In this document: in pieces, positions 8,457 to 19,325 of the stretch
Layout: every line of letters begins with the position of its first letter
How positions within the stretch are numbered: the stretch's first letter is position 1
NCBI GenBank assembly: GCA_016207885.1
Contig: JACQZE010000003.1
Span: forward strand, 248,001 to 312,000
Direction of reading: 5' to 3'
Length of the DNA stretch: 64,000 nt
From: Nitrospirota bacterium
Lineage (GTDB): Bacteria; Nitrospirota; Thermodesulfovibrionia; UBA6902
The notes under the pieces: model-generated
The model's input: only the letters and a program-made list of their open reading frames with translations
What the model was told of the DNA's origin: nothing
Databases searched by the model: none
Program-made: the position numbers and the translations under genes

Positions 8457-10226
8457 CTATTCAACAATATCAAGCTTGATGCTGAGGTCTTTAAGCTGCT
8501 TCGCATCAACTGTAGATGGTGCGCTGCTCAAGGGGCATACCGCCTTCTGCGTCTTTGGAAACGCGATCACGTCCCTGATTGACTTGGCATTTGCAAGCAG
8601 CATCACAAGCCTGTCAAGGCCGAGTGCGATGCCGCCGTGGGGAGGCGCGCCGAATTCAAGCGCTTCAAGGAGAAAACCGAACTTTGCGTCAGCATCTTCT
8701 TTTTGCATATTAAGAAGCTTGAACATCCTGTCCTGAACCTCTTTCCTATGGATACGTATGCTGCCGCCGCCTATCTCATAACCGTTCAGGACTATGTCAT
8801 AAGCCTGAGCCCTGACATCTTTGACATTATCATTGCCGCGATCGAGGAAGAGTTCCATATCCTCTTCCATAGGGCTTGTGAACGGATGGTGCATCGCGTC
8901 GTAACGCTTTTCATCGGGGTTCCATTCATAAAGCGGGTAGTCGGTTATCCATACAAATTTATAAGCGTTGTCTTTTATAAGTTTAAGCCTTGATGCAAGC
9001 TCATCCCTTAATTTTGCAAGAGTGGCATTTGTGGACTGCACGCTGTCGGCAACAAAAAGGAGCAGGTCTCCCTCTTCCGCCTCAAGCCTTTCAGTAAGAG
9101 ATTTGAGAATGTCTTCGGAAAAGAACTTTGCGATAGGCGATTCAAAACCATCCTTTATCTTTATCCATGCAAGCCCTTTTGCTCCATAGGACTGCGCCTC
9201 TTTTGTGAGGTCATCCATCTCCTTCCTTGAGTAACCGGCAAGCCCTTTCGCGTTAATGCCCTTTACAATGCCTCCGCCTGACAGCGCGCCAAGAAAGACC
9301 TTGAAAGACCCCTCCTTCACAATATCGCTTACATCCTTCAGCTCAAGCCCGAACCGCAGGTCAGGCTTGTCGCTTCCATACCTTTCAAGTGATTCTTGAT
9401 AAGATAGCCTCTGGAACGGCTCGCTGAAATCCATGCCTTTGAGATCCTTCATGATCTTCTTCAGGAGAGTCTCAATCAGCATCATTATGTCGTCCCGTGT
9501 TACAAAGGACATCTCAAGGTCAAGCTGTGTGAATTCAGGCTGCCTGTCAGCCCTCAGGTCTTCATCCCTGAAACATTTCACGATCTGGTAGTACTTCTCC
9601 AATCCCGAGACCATGAGTATCTGCTTGAATATCTGGGGCGACTGCGGGAGCGCGTAAAAATGGCCGGGGTTCAGCCTGCTCGGGACAAGATAATCCCTTG
9701 CGCCCTCAGGAGTGCTCTTTGTAAGTACAGGTGTCTCAATATCCAGAAACCCTTTTGCATCAAGATATTCCCTCATCGTCATTGTGACCTGATGTCTCAG
9801 GATCAAGTTCTTCTGGATAATGGGCCTTCTAAGGTCAAGATACCTGTGCCTGAACCTCAGCTGCTCAGATGCATCGGTGTCGTCTTCAACCATGAACGGA
9901 AGAGGCTTTGATTCATTGAGCACAATAAGCTCTCTGACTATTATTTCTATCTGCCCTGTAGGCAGCGATTTATTTTCTGTTTCAGGCGGCCGTTTTGAAA
10001 CCTCGCCTTTTATCTGAAGAACAAACTCGTTCCTTATCTTTTGGGCAGCCTTAACTATTTCAGCGTCAGTCTCAGGATTAAAGACAAGCTGCACAACTCC
10101 GCTCCTGTCCCTGAGGTCGATAAACACAACCCCGCCATGATCTCTCCACCTGTGAACCCATCCGGCAAGCGTCACCTCAGCGCCGATATTTTCTTCTCTT
10201 ATTTCACCGCAGTAATTAGTTCTCAT
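8457..10226 (-). CDS. aspS: aspartyl-tRNA synthetase, bacterial type
   Basis: A 589-residue class II aminoacyl-tRNA synthetase that charges tRNA-Asp. It has the N-terminal OB-fold anticodon domain (about 1-110) and class II motif 2 in FRDEDLRADRQPEFTQL. Next comes the bacterial GAD insertion in the middle (about 300-420), and then class II motif 3, GIALGLDRLVML, near the end. The length is typical. It starts two bases after the stop of the upstream pseudouridine synthase gene, so the two are one transcriptional unit. Confidence 0.97.
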   Translation of the reverse strand: MRTNYCGEIREENIGAEVTLAGWVHRWRDHGGVVFIDLRDRSGVVQLVFNPETDAEIVKAAQKIRNEFVLQIKGEVSKRPPETENKSLPTGQIEIIVRELIVLNESKPLPFMVEDDTDASEQLRFRHRYLDLRRPIIQKNLILRHQVTMTMREYLDAKGFLDIETPVLTKSTPEGARDYLVPSRLNPGHFYALPQSPQIFKQILMVSGLEKYYQIVKCFRDEDLRADRQPEFTQLDLEMSFVTRDDIMMLIETLLKKIMKDLKGMDFSEPFQRLSYQESLERYGSDKPDLRFGLELKDVSDIVKEGSFKVFLGALSGGGIVKGINAKGLAGYSRKEMDDLTKEAQSYGAKGLAWIKIKDGFESPIAKFFSEDILKSLTERLEAEEGDLLLFVADSVQSTNATLAKLRDELASRLKLIKDNAYKFVWITDYPLYEWNPDEKRYDAMHHPFTSPMEEDMELFLDRGNDNVKDVRAQAYDIVLNGYEIGGGSIRIHRKEVQDRMFKLLNMQKEDADAKFGFLLEALEFGAPPHGGIALGLDRLVMLLANAKSIRDVIAFPKTQKAVCPLSSAPSTVDAKQLKDLSIKLDIVE

Positions 10227-10228
10227 AG

Positions 10229-10957
10229 CTATTCCTTTTCATAAGAGACCTGTTCTTTCAGCCTATTGACTTCGTCAGGAGTGAGATAACGGAATACGCC
10301 TTTAGGCAGTTTGCCGAGGTCTATTCCGGCTATCTTTGTCCTCTTAAGCTTAATCACGGAATGGCCAAGCCTATCCATCATCCTTCTTATCTGCCTCTTC
10401 CTGCCTTCATATATCGTTATCTCTATCCAGGAATTGGCCTCAGTCTTTCTGACCCTCTTCACCTTTGCCGGAGCGGTCATCCCGTCATCAAGCCTTATGC
10501 CTTTCTGAAGTTTCTCTATGTGCTTATCCTCAAGAAAACCCTCGATCTTTACAAGATATGTCTTTGGTATCTTATTCTTCGGATGAAGTATCGCATTTGC
10601 CAGTTCGCCGTCATTTGTAAGTATAAGAAGGCCTTCAGAATCATAGTCAAGCCTGCCTACGGGAAATACGCTTATCTTTACCCCTTTTAAAAAATCCTTG
10701 ACAGTCAGCCTGCGTTGAGGATCGCTCAGCGCTGTGATGCATTTTTCCGGCTTGTTAAAGGCCATGTACACTTTAGGCGCTGATAAATGAAGCAGCTTGC
10801 CGCTGACCTTTATATGGTCTATATCAGGGTCTGCCTTCATCCCAAGGCTTGCAGCCTTTCCGTTTACAGTCACCATACCTTCAGCGATCAGCTCTTCAGC
10901 CTTTCTTCTTGAAGCTATGCCAACTCTTGAGATGATCTTCTGAATGCGTTCTTCCAT
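10229..10957 (-). CDS. rluB: RluB/RsuA-family rRNA pseudouridine synthase
   Basis: A 242-residue enzyme with an N-terminal S4 RNA-binding domain (residues 2-48) and a pseudouridine synthase domain. The catalytic aspartate is Asp104 in the motif GRLDYDSEGLLILTNDGEL. The C-terminal EGRKRQIRRMM segment is typical of the RsuA/RluB/RluE group. It isomerises a uridine in ribosomal RNA; RluB (23S) is more likely than RsuA because of overall similarity, but the target cannot be proved from sequence. It is the first gene of a pair with aspS. Confidence 0.85.
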   Translation of the reverse strand: MEERIQKIISRVGIASRRKAEELIAEGMVTVNGKAASLGMKADPDIDHIKVSGKLLHLSAPKVYMAFNKPEKCITALSDPQRRLTVKDFLKGVKISVFPVGRLDYDSEGLLILTNDGELANAILHPKNKIPKTYLVKIEGFLEDKHIEKLQKGIRLDDGMTAPAKVKRVRKTEANSWIEITIYEGRKRQIRRMMDRLGHSVIKLKRTKIAGIDLGKLPKGVFRYLTPDEVNRLKEQVSYEKE

Positions 10958-10989
10958 AATGTTAATCCGCCGTTTTCAGCGACATTAAT

Positions 10990-11019
10990 ATTATCACAAA
11001 GGCCCTTTCATTGTCACAA
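10990..11019 (-). promoter_or_regulatory. candidate promoter for rluB-aspS
   Basis: On the minus strand TTGTGA (11014-11019) is followed after 18 bases by GATAAT (10990-10995), about 30 bases upstream of the rluB start. The match is moderate. Confidence 0.35.
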
Positions 11020-11066
11020 GAAATTGAAAAACCTGCTAAACATTCATTGACTTTTTAAAAGCCCTA

Positions 11067-11441
11067 ATGCTACCTTACACAAAACTGATACCCATTAAAC
11101 TTGGTTCTATGAAATTGCCCGATAAAGAAAACGCTTATGTGCCGCTTTCAAAACTGTTGAATTATTTACTGTCAGAAACTCATCCCATAGGCAAATCCAA
11201 GTCTAAATATTTGCGTTCTTTCGGGTTTAATGAAACAAATATTAATCTGCTTAAATATCAGTTAACGGCAATAGCACAATCAGAAGAGGTAAAAGAGGGA
11301 ATATCATCACCCCATGGTGTAAAATATATCATAGATGGATTTATCAAAACACCAGAGGGAAGCTCTATTAATATGCGGACTGTATGGATAATTGACAAGG
11401 GAAAGACACATCCCCGTTTTGTGACGGCATATCCTGTTTGA
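11067..11441 (+). CDS. DUF6883-like small protein, paired with a DUF4926 protein
   Basis: A 124-residue protein. The N-terminal part (MKLPDKENAYVPLSKLLNYL, then HPIGKSKSKYLRSFGF) matches what I know of the DUF6883 family. In that family a KL..YLL-HP-G-SKA..F..LGF signature is followed by a hydrophobic core and a C-terminal basic strand (WIIDKGKTHPRFVTAYP). Function is not established; the family is often next to DUF4926 and has been suspected to be toxin-antitoxin or stress related. DUF4926 follows here after 19 bases with an AGGAGGAG ribosome site. The gene is AT-rich compared with aspS and guaA, which fits recent transfer. Assignment is from memory of the signature, not from a search. Confidence 0.7.
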   Translation: MLPYTKLIPIKLGSMKLPDKENAYVPLSKLLNYLLSETHPIGKSKSKYLRSFGFNETNINLLKYQLTAIAQSEEVKEGISSPHGVKYIIDGFIKTPEGSSINMRTVWIIDKGKTHPRFVTAYPV

Positions 11442-11460
11442 CAAATAGGAGGAGATTGAA

Positions 11461-11694
11461 ATGATAAAAGAATTAGACACAGCCGTTTTAAAGCATGATA
11501 TAAAAGAACATGATCTGACAGAAGGAGATTTAGGCACTGTAGTTCATATCTACGATGATAATAATGCCTTTGAGGTTGAGTTTATCACTGCTGAAGGGAG
11601 AACAGTCGCGGTTCTCACGCTTACCGATGATGACATAAGGCCCATGAGGAGCAGAGAGATACTGCACGTCAGAGATATTGCTCAAGCTGTATAA
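11461..11694 (+). CDS. DUF4926-like small protein
   Basis: A 77-residue protein of predicted all-beta, SH3-like form. The signature runs from D-A/V-L then LTEGDLGTVVHIYDD, then FEVEFITAEGRTVAVLTLTDDDIRP, which is the DUF4926 pattern. It has no catalytic motif and is acidic, as expected for an antitoxin or immunity partner, though that role is unproven. It starts 19 bases after the DUF6883-like gene, with AGGAGG immediately before the ATG, so the pair is co-translated. Confidence 0.78.
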   Translation: MIKELDTAVLKHDIKEHDLTEGDLGTVVHIYDDNNAFEVEFITAEGRTVAVLTLTDDDIRPMRSREILHVRDIAQAV

Positions 11695-12379
11695 CCAGCA
11701 TACCCTTAGCCTTTGGTTGATAATCAGGCGCTAACGGCAAAAAAGGAAAGCTCTTGACCTGCATTAATATATAAGCGCTGTGCCCTTTTTAGGGACAAAG
11801 AAGATAACTGGATCACGCGCACCTTTGTTTTTTGCCACGCTGAGAAGCCTTGATGGATTATGTCCGGAACTTAAAACCTCTTTATTTATATCAAGCCCAT
11901 AACATCGGGGTAAGTTTAGTAATTATGCCGAATTATACAGGTTTAACGATTGCTAATAATAGATACATATCTATATAGATGTCAAGAAAAAAATCACAGG
12001 TGTTGTTAACCACATACCCACCCATATTTTCTGACATATAGCCATGCCTCTAAGTGTTAGACTTGCTCTTTGAACTGGAGGGATACTACCGATAAGGATA
12101 TCCATGGGGCTTTCTTCAGGATTTGGTGGATGTTAGGAGCGGACAAACCTGCCTCCAACACTAAAGTAACACTATTTCTCAATCTTGAAACTGGAAAAAG
12201 AATTATGGGTAAAGCATCAGGTTTAGCAACAAGCATGGTTGTTTATGCAGACGCAGGTTCACATTTGCCTGAAAGCAAAATAATTAGCGTGTTTTTTTGC
12301 TTTCAAGAGAAACGGCGGCAATCATGTGCCTCTGCTAATACCATGGTTTTAAAATTTGATTTAAAATGGTTTAGGTGCG
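11695..12379. other. gene-poor stretch of about 690 bases
   Basis: No convincing intact gene. The plus strand can be read from a TTG at 12070 for 192 codons, but this frame runs through the convergent lipoprotein gene, shows no family signature and has no ribosome site, so I treat it as chance. A 49-codon open stretch on the minus strand (see separate entry) may be a gene remnant. No tRNA, riboswitch or CRISPR signature was seen. Base composition is AT-rich with low-order T and A runs, for example around 11960-12000. Confidence 0.6.
11769..11915 (-). pseudogene. possible gene remnant (C-terminal fragment, unidentified)
   Basis: On the minus strand an open stretch of roughly 48 codons between two stops, without a start codon in frame, reads LDINKEVLSSGHNPSRLL then VAKNKGARDPVIFFVPKKG and ends ALIY-stop. 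The composition looks like folded protein rather than noise (alternating hydrophobics, GHNPSRLL), so it could be the tail of a decayed gene. I do not recognise the family. A chance open frame of this length remains quite possible. Confidence 0.3.
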
Positions 12380-12380
12380 G

Positions 12381-12413
12381 TAACAAACAAAAAGGGCTGC
12401 GTCTCCGCAGCCC
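12381..12413 (-). terminator. intrinsic terminator after the glycine-zipper lipoprotein gene
   Basis: On the minus strand an 8-bp GC-rich stem (arms 12394-12401 and 12406-12413, GGGCTGCG/CGCAGCCC) closes a 4-base loop. It is followed by TTTTTGTTTGTT. It lies about 35 bases past the stop of the gene at 12448-12864. Confidence 0.8.
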
Positions 12414-12447
12414 CTCGTATATGATGCTGTATTGTCAGAACCTGTCT

Positions 12448-12864
12448 TTAGTATCCCTGCTCTGTCTTGTTGCCTTCGCAGATCTCTTTCATCTGGTCTT
12501 TTACTATCTTGCCGTCTTCCCATACTGTCTCATGCACCTTATGGCAGTTGGTCTGTGCGTTGTAGTCAACAGGGTCGGCACGGTATACTCCGCGCCCGTC
12601 TTCAGTCTTGTACTGCACAGGCTTCCCTGTAGCTGCTGCCTCCTGTGAAGCCCTCATCGAAATATCAGTGATGGTTGCCCCGAGGATCGCGCCTAATGCC
12701 GCGCCTATTACGCCGCCTTTCCAGGGATTTTTATGGTCAAGAAGAGCTCCGGCAAGGCCGCCTGCCGCGCCTCCGACCGCCGCACCCTGGGTATGATACT
12801 GTGTGCAGCCTGATGCCAACGCAAAGAATGAAATTAACGCTACAACTGAAACAAACTTCTTCAT
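12448..12864 (-). CDS. glycine-zipper outer-membrane-type lipoprotein
   Basis: A 138-residue lipoprotein with the lipobox LASGC (Cys20). A glycine-zipper region follows at about 27-66 (AAVGGAAGGLAGALL, then GGVIGAALGAILGATI), split by a short KNPWKG turn. This is the two-helix pattern of Rickettsia 17-kDa-antigen/YMGG-like proteins. The C-terminal half is soluble, with a CHKVHETVWEDGKIV segment. Such proteins sit in the outer membrane or periplasm and help envelope integrity, but the role is usually unknown. It is a single-gene unit with its own promoter and terminator. Confidence 0.82.
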   Translation of the reverse strand: MKKFVSVVALISFFALASGCTQYHTQGAAVGGAAGGLAGALLDHKNPWKGGVIGAALGAILGATITDISMRASQEAAATGKPVQYKTEDGRGVYRADPVDYNAQTNCHKVHETVWEDGKIVKDQMKEICEGNKTEQGY

Positions 12865-12912
12865 GATCCCCTCCTTATAAAATGATTAAACCGGTTTTGA
12901 TTATTTACTAAT

Positions 12913-12941
12913 ATATACCACCTATCAATTGCATCTGCAAG
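12913..12941 (-). promoter_or_regulatory. candidate promoter of the glycine-zipper lipoprotein gene
   Basis: On the minus strand TTGCAG (12936-12941) is followed after 17 bases by TATATA (12913-12918), about 50 bases upstream of the ATG at 12864. A second, poorer -35 (TTGACT) overlaps it just upstream. Confidence 0.4.
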
Positions 12942-13010
12942 TCAACCCTTTTGTGTAATTACGATAGAAGAAATGTGTGAAGTTATTATGAAACGCGGAG
13001 GATGAGATCC

Positions 13011-14549
13011 CTACTCCCACTCTATCGTTCCGGGAGGCTTTGAACTTATATCATATACAACCCTGTTAACACCCACGACCTCGTTGATTATCCTGTTGGA
13101 GATGACGCCCAGAACATCGTAAGGGATCTTTGCCCAGTCAGCTGTCATCCCGTCAACACTGGTCACAGCCCTTACGGCAATAACATTCTCATACGTACGC
13201 TCATCTCCCATGACGCCAACGGTCTTGATGGGCAGCAGGACTGCAAAGCCCTGCCAGATATTATGATAGAGGCCCGCCTTCTTTATCTCTTCAAGCACGA
13301 TAGCATCCGCCTTCCGCAGTATCTCAGCCCTCAGGTGCGTAACCTTGCCGATTATCCTGATCCCAAGGCCCGGGCCCGGGAAGGGCTGCCTGTTTATGAC
13401 CTCATCAGACATGCCCAGCTCTCTGCCAAGCGCCCTGACCTCGTCTTTAAATAACTCCCTCAGAGGCTCAACAAGCTTGAGCTTCATATTCTTCAGAAGG
13501 CCGCCTACGTTATGGTGGCTCTTGATCACTGCGGACGGGCCCTTAAATGAGGTGCTCTCTATTACATCAGGATATAAAGTGCCCTGAGCAAGGTACTTTG
13601 CATCCTTTATCTTTTTAGCCTCTTCCTGAAAGATCTTTATGAATTCATTGCCGATTATCTTGCGCTTTTTCTCCGGGTCAACAACATCCTTCAGCTTGCC
13701 AAGAAACCTGTCAACTGCATCTACATGAATAAGGTTTATGCGAAAGTTTCTCTTAAGCATCTTCACGACTTTATCAGCCTCTCCCATTCTGAGAAGCCCG
13801 TTATCCACAAAAATGCATGTCAGCTGTTTTTTAACAGCCTTATTCAGCAGCACAGCCGTAACTGAAGAATCCACGCCGCCGCTTATGGCGCATATTATCC
13901 TGTCATTTCCGACCTTATCTTTTATCTCTTTTGTAGTAGCATCAATGAAGGAACCCATGGTCCACTCGGGTTTACATTTAGCGATATTAAAGATGAAGTT
14001 CTTTAATATTCTTACGCCGTATTCAGTATGCGCTACTTCAGGATGGAACTGAAATGCGAAGAAGCCTCTCTTTTTATCAGCCATCGCTGCTACAGGTGAA
14101 TTGTCTGTATGTGCTATCGATATGAAACCTGATGGATAACGCAGGAGCTTATCGCCATGGCTCATCCATACAACCTTGCCCTGAGGAATGCCCTTGAAGA
14201 TATCATTCTTGTCGTCTATCTTAAGGACAGCCCTGCCGTATTCTCTCTTGACGCTCTTTGCTACCTTGCCTCCGAATAGATGCGCCATTAACTGCATGCC
14301 GTAGCATATGCCGAGTATCGGAATGCCGAGTTCAAATATCCTCTTGTCCGGCATTGGGGCGTTCTTTTCGTATACGCTTGAGGGGCCGCCTGAAAGGATT
14401 ATCCCTTTCGGGGAAAAAGACTTTATCTTTTCAAGATCTGCATTATATGGGAGTATCTCAGAATAAACCTTGTTCTCCCTGATGCGCCTTGCTATAAGCT
14501 GAGTGTATTGTGAACCAAAGTCCAGTACTAAGATATTCTCTTCATGCAT
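13011..14549 (-). CDS. guaA: GMP synthase (glutamine-hydrolysing)
   Basis: A 512-residue two-domain enzyme that aminates XMP to GMP. The N-terminal class I amidotransferase domain has nucleophile Cys82 in LGICYGMQ and the His-Glu pair in [11 protein letters not shown]. The ATP-pyrophosphatase domain has the PP-loop AISGGVDSS. The chain ends in the dimerisation domain with the usual C-terminus KPPGTIEWE. Length is normal. It starts four bases after the guaB stop, so guaBA forms an operon, with the surA-like gene upstream on the same strand. Confidence 0.98.
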   Translation of the reverse strand: MHEENILVLDFGSQYTQLIARRIRENKVYSEILPYNADLEKIKSFSPKGIILSGGPSSVYEKNAPMPDKRIFELGIPILGICYGMQLMAHLFGGKVAKSVKREYGRAVLKIDDKNDIFKGIPQGKVVWMSHGDKLLRYPSGFISIAHTDNSPVAAMADKKRGFFAFQFHPEVAHTEYGVRILKNFIFNIAKCKPEWTMGSFIDATTKEIKDKVGNDRIICAISGGVDSSVTAVLLNKAVKKQLTCIFVDNGLLRMGEADKVVKMLKRNFRINLIHVDAVDRFLGKLKDVVDPEKKRKIIGNEFIKIFQEEAKKIKDAKYLAQGTLYPDVIESTSFKGPSAVIKSHHNVGGLLKNMKLKLVEPLRELFKDEVRALGRELGMSDEVINRQPFPGPGLGIRIIGKVTHLRAEILRKADAIVLEEIKKAGLYHNIWQGFAVLLPIKTVGVMGDERTYENVIAVRAVTSVDGMTADWAKIPYDVLGVISNRIINEVVGVNRVVYDISSKPPGTIEWE

Positions 14550-14553
14550 AGCG

Positions 14554-17011
<2,458 letters not shown>

Positions 17012-17092
17012 TAATAAGCCTCGTTTGATACTGAATAATGTGTAGAAGAGTATAAATCTGACATATGATGCACACCTTCCTGAGAAGTGACA

Positions 17093-17121
17093 ATTATGCC
17101 ATTCTTTAAAGTTTAAATCAA
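17093..17121 (-). promoter_or_regulatory. candidate promoter of surA-like-guaB-guaA
   Basis: On the minus strand TTGATT (17116-17121) and CATAAT (17093-17098) are separated by exactly 17 bases, with a leader of about 75 bases before the ATG at 17011. The -35 touches a 12-base tandem repeat (17121-17148). Confidence 0.5.
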
Positions 17122-17148
17122 GGCAGGTATTAAGGCAGGTATTAAGGC
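17121..17148. repeat. 12-base tandem repeat upstream of the surA-like gene
   Basis: Two exact copies of AGGCAGGTATTA (17121-17132, 17133-17144) plus a partial third (AGGC). They lie between the mqnC stop and the surA promoter. This could be replication slippage or a duplicated regulator site. Confidence 0.75.
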
Positions 17149-17163
17149 GCTAAGAGGGGAGAT

Positions 17164-18237
17164 TCAGAGGTTTCTGTTTATTATATGATAGTACATATCT
17201 CGCTGCGCAGGCATGAAGCCGGCATCCCTGATGGCTTTAAGGATATCATCGATCGTGACATTGAATTTCACCCCGGTTGAAGCAACGACATTCTCTTCAA
17301 GCATGGTTGAGCCGAAGTCATTTGCGCCGAACCTCAGAGATACCTGCGCCATCTTTATCCCCTGTGTGACCCACGAGGCCTGAATGTTCGGGACATTATC
17401 GAGATAGACCCTTGAAAGAGAAAGCACCCGAAGATAGTCAACCCCGGTGGCGGGATGGTACCTGGCTTTAGCTGACCGCTGACCGCTGACTGCTGACTGC
17501 TGATTTAACTCTGTATTCCCCGGCTGAAAGCTCCATGGTATGAATGCCGTAAATCCGTTCGTCTTATCCTGAAGCCTTCGCACCGCATCAAGGTGTTCAA
17601 TGATATCTTCAGGCTCTTCAACACTGCCGAACATCATGGTTGCGGTCGTCTTCATTCCAAGCTTATGAGCCTCTTCCATGACCTTCAGCCACTGTTTAGA
17701 GCCTATCTTATTCGGGCTTATCTGCTCCCTTATTCTGTCCGATAGAATCTCTGCGCCTCCGCCGGGAATTGAATCAAGCCCAGCTTCTATCAATGAGACA
17801 ATCGCCTCTTTTAATGTAATGCCAGCCTTGTCTGCCATGTAAAAGATCTCTGGCGGAGAAAAGCCGTGCACATGGATATCAAACTTTTTCTTGATCGACC
17901 TCAAAAGTTCAATGTAATAATTTATATCAAGATCAGGATGCAGCCCGCCCTGGATAAGTATCTGCGTGCCTCCGCATTCTATCGTTTCTCTTATCTTATT
18001 AAAGAGCCTTCTTCCTGAAAGGATATACGCGTCAGGAGAGTCCTTCTCCCTGTAAAAGGCGCAGAACCTGCACTTGTTTATGCAGACATTGGTGTAATTG
18101 ATATTGCGGTCAATGATAAATGTGACATCGCCTTCAGGATGAAGCTTCTTCCTCAAATTGTCAGCCATCTGGCCAAGGCCGAGAAGGTCAGCGGACTTCA
18201 GAAGGGTTAAGGCTTCTTTTTTGTTTATTCTGTTCAT
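17164..18237 (-). CDS. mqnC: MqnC, cyclic dehypoxanthine futalosine synthase
   Basis: A 357-residue radical SAM enzyme of the futalosine pathway to menaquinone that cyclises dehypoxanthine futalosine. The radical SAM cysteines are C52-x3-C56-x2-C59 (CINKCRFCAF). The MqnC signatures GGTQILIQGGLHPDL, HGFSPPEI and GLDSIPGGGAEIL are present. Residues about 245-256 (QQSAVSGQRSA) are not part of the family fold: they are encoded by a heptanucleotide repeat at 17471-17505 and look like an in-frame insertion. It starts immediately after the stop of the DUF7309-like gene. Menaquinone is the likely electron donor pool for the Qmo complex at the other end of the window. Confidence 0.93.
   Translation of the reverse strand: MNRINKKEALTLLKSADLLGLGQMADNLRKKLHPEGDVTFIIDRNINYTNVCINKCRFCAFYREKDSPDAYILSGRRLFNKIRETIECGGTQILIQGGLHPDLDINYYIELLRSIKKKFDIHVHGFSPPEIFYMADKAGITLKEAIVSLIEAGLDSIPGGGAEILSDRIREQISPNKIGSKQWLKVMEEAHKLGMKTTATMMFGSVEEPEDIIEHLDAVRRLQDKTNGFTAFIPWSFQPGNTELNQQSAVSGQRSAKARYHPATGVDYLRVLSLSRVYLDNVPNIQASWVTQGIKMAQVSLRFGANDFGSTMLEENVVASTGVKFNVTIDDILKAIRDAGFMPAQRDMYYHIINRNL
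17471..17505. repeat. heptanucleotide repeat inside mqnC
   Basis: Five consecutive 7-base units (GCTGACC, GCTGACC, GCTGACT, GCTGACT, GCTGATT) lie in the mqnC coding region. On the coding strand they read AGTCAGC-type units and are translated as QQSAVSGQRS. The frame is kept, so the gene remains open. Confidence 0.9.
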
Positions 18238-19266
18238 TTAACTACTGAAAAACTTCGCCATTGATCGCCGGGCGTTATCAATGCTCTGAAGCCTTTTGAC
18301 CTCACTCAGCTTTATATTAAGCTTTCCAGTATAAGGTTCAAACAGCCTGACGATCTCTTCTTTCCTCACTAAAATTTCTATCGGTATAACCGACTCATTT
18401 TCAATATAGGATAGGAACCTTTCAATGAAATCTTTTTTATATTTATCAAGCGGGGAAAGATATACATCATAGACAAATCCCGTATCATGGTCGGCAAGCA
18501 TGATCGCATAAGGAAGGTATGGACGGCCTTCCTCCTTTATTGGCGTCGGGGCATAGAAAGAATCAATTTCCCATACCGCCGACACTTGTTTAATCGAATT
18601 TTTTATCCGTTGAATCCAAAGTTCGTCAACCGGATAAGATGAATAGTCTATTTTTTTGAGAGCTAAAGGCTCCCTCCATTCATCCTTCCAAATAACGTTA
18701 TCGTCCTTTATTTCAGAAACTCTGACTAAGTGAAGATTCTTTTTCGTGTCATGCAATAATTTATTATTTTCTTTCAGGCGCAGGCAGACATCTTTTGCCT
18801 GCTGTAAGGCTAAAGTCATATACGATGCTTCATCTCTGTTTAAGAACCACGGGTAAAAGCCGGGTTGATAGCTCTTAAAGACAGGCCAGGCGTTTTTGCC
18901 TCTAAATATATATCCAAGTTTACCAATAAGCTCTAAGTCTTTTTTTTCCACAAGTCTTTTGTTTTCAAATATAACAATCAGGCAGTCTTGAATAAACATG
19001 GCATCAGGTTCGCCGGGATCAACCTGATTTTTCAGAATCTTCTTATATACATTTAATCCTTCCGTGCCTTGATACACAGCCATTGCCAGACCCTCGCCCA
19101 ATTCCCCCATAATGCAACAATATCCGATCTCTCCCGTCATAGGGTTCTGTACACCAAATATGCTGGTCTCTTTAACCCATTCCCAAGGGGCAAGCTTTCT
19201 AAACTCAACGGCAGCCTCATAAAGCGCCCTCCACTCCTCCATTGTCGGTTTTGATTCTTCCATCAT
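18238..19266 (-). CDS. DUF7309/DUF6930-like conserved protein
   Basis: A 342-residue soluble protein. The N-terminal half begins EEWRALYEAAVEFRKLAPWEW and contains FGVQNPMTGEIGYCCIMG and GLAMAVYQGTEGL. That resembles, from memory, the DUF7309 family. The C-terminal half (YLPYAIMLADHDTGFVYD) resembles DUF6930. No catalytic motif is evident and the role is unknown. The start is supported by GGAG seven bases before the ATG at 19266. It directly abuts mqnC and follows the restriction genes by 59 bases, so it may ride on either unit. Composition is more AT-rich than guaB. Confidence 0.6.
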   Translation of the reverse strand: MMEESKPTMEEWRALYEAAVEFRKLAPWEWVKETSIFGVQNPMTGEIGYCCIMGELGEGLAMAVYQGTEGLNVYKKILKNQVDPGEPDAMFIQDCLIVIFENKRLVEKKDLELIGKLGYIFRGKNAWPVFKSYQPGFYPWFLNRDEASYMTLALQQAKDVCLRLKENNKLLHDTKKNLHLVRVSEIKDDNVIWKDEWREPLALKKIDYSSYPVDELWIQRIKNSIKQVSAVWEIDSFYAPTPIKEEGRPYLPYAIMLADHDTGFVYDVYLSPLDKYKKDFIERFLSYIENESVIPIEILVRKEEIVRLFEPYTGKLNIKLSEVKRLQSIDNARRSMAKFFSS

Positions 19267-19325
19267 GATAAATCTCCAACTTTCCTTATGGTTATCTTTA
19301 TATCACCAGCTATTTAAGAATTACC

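Noticed and set aside
12070-12648. A 192-codon plus-strand open frame from a TTG
   Set aside because: It has no ribosome site or family signature and its second half is the antisense of the clear lipoprotein gene at 12448-12864.
13345-13590. Plus-strand open frame opposite guaA with proline-rich product
   Set aside because: It is antisense of the GMP synthase gene, which is fully conserved.
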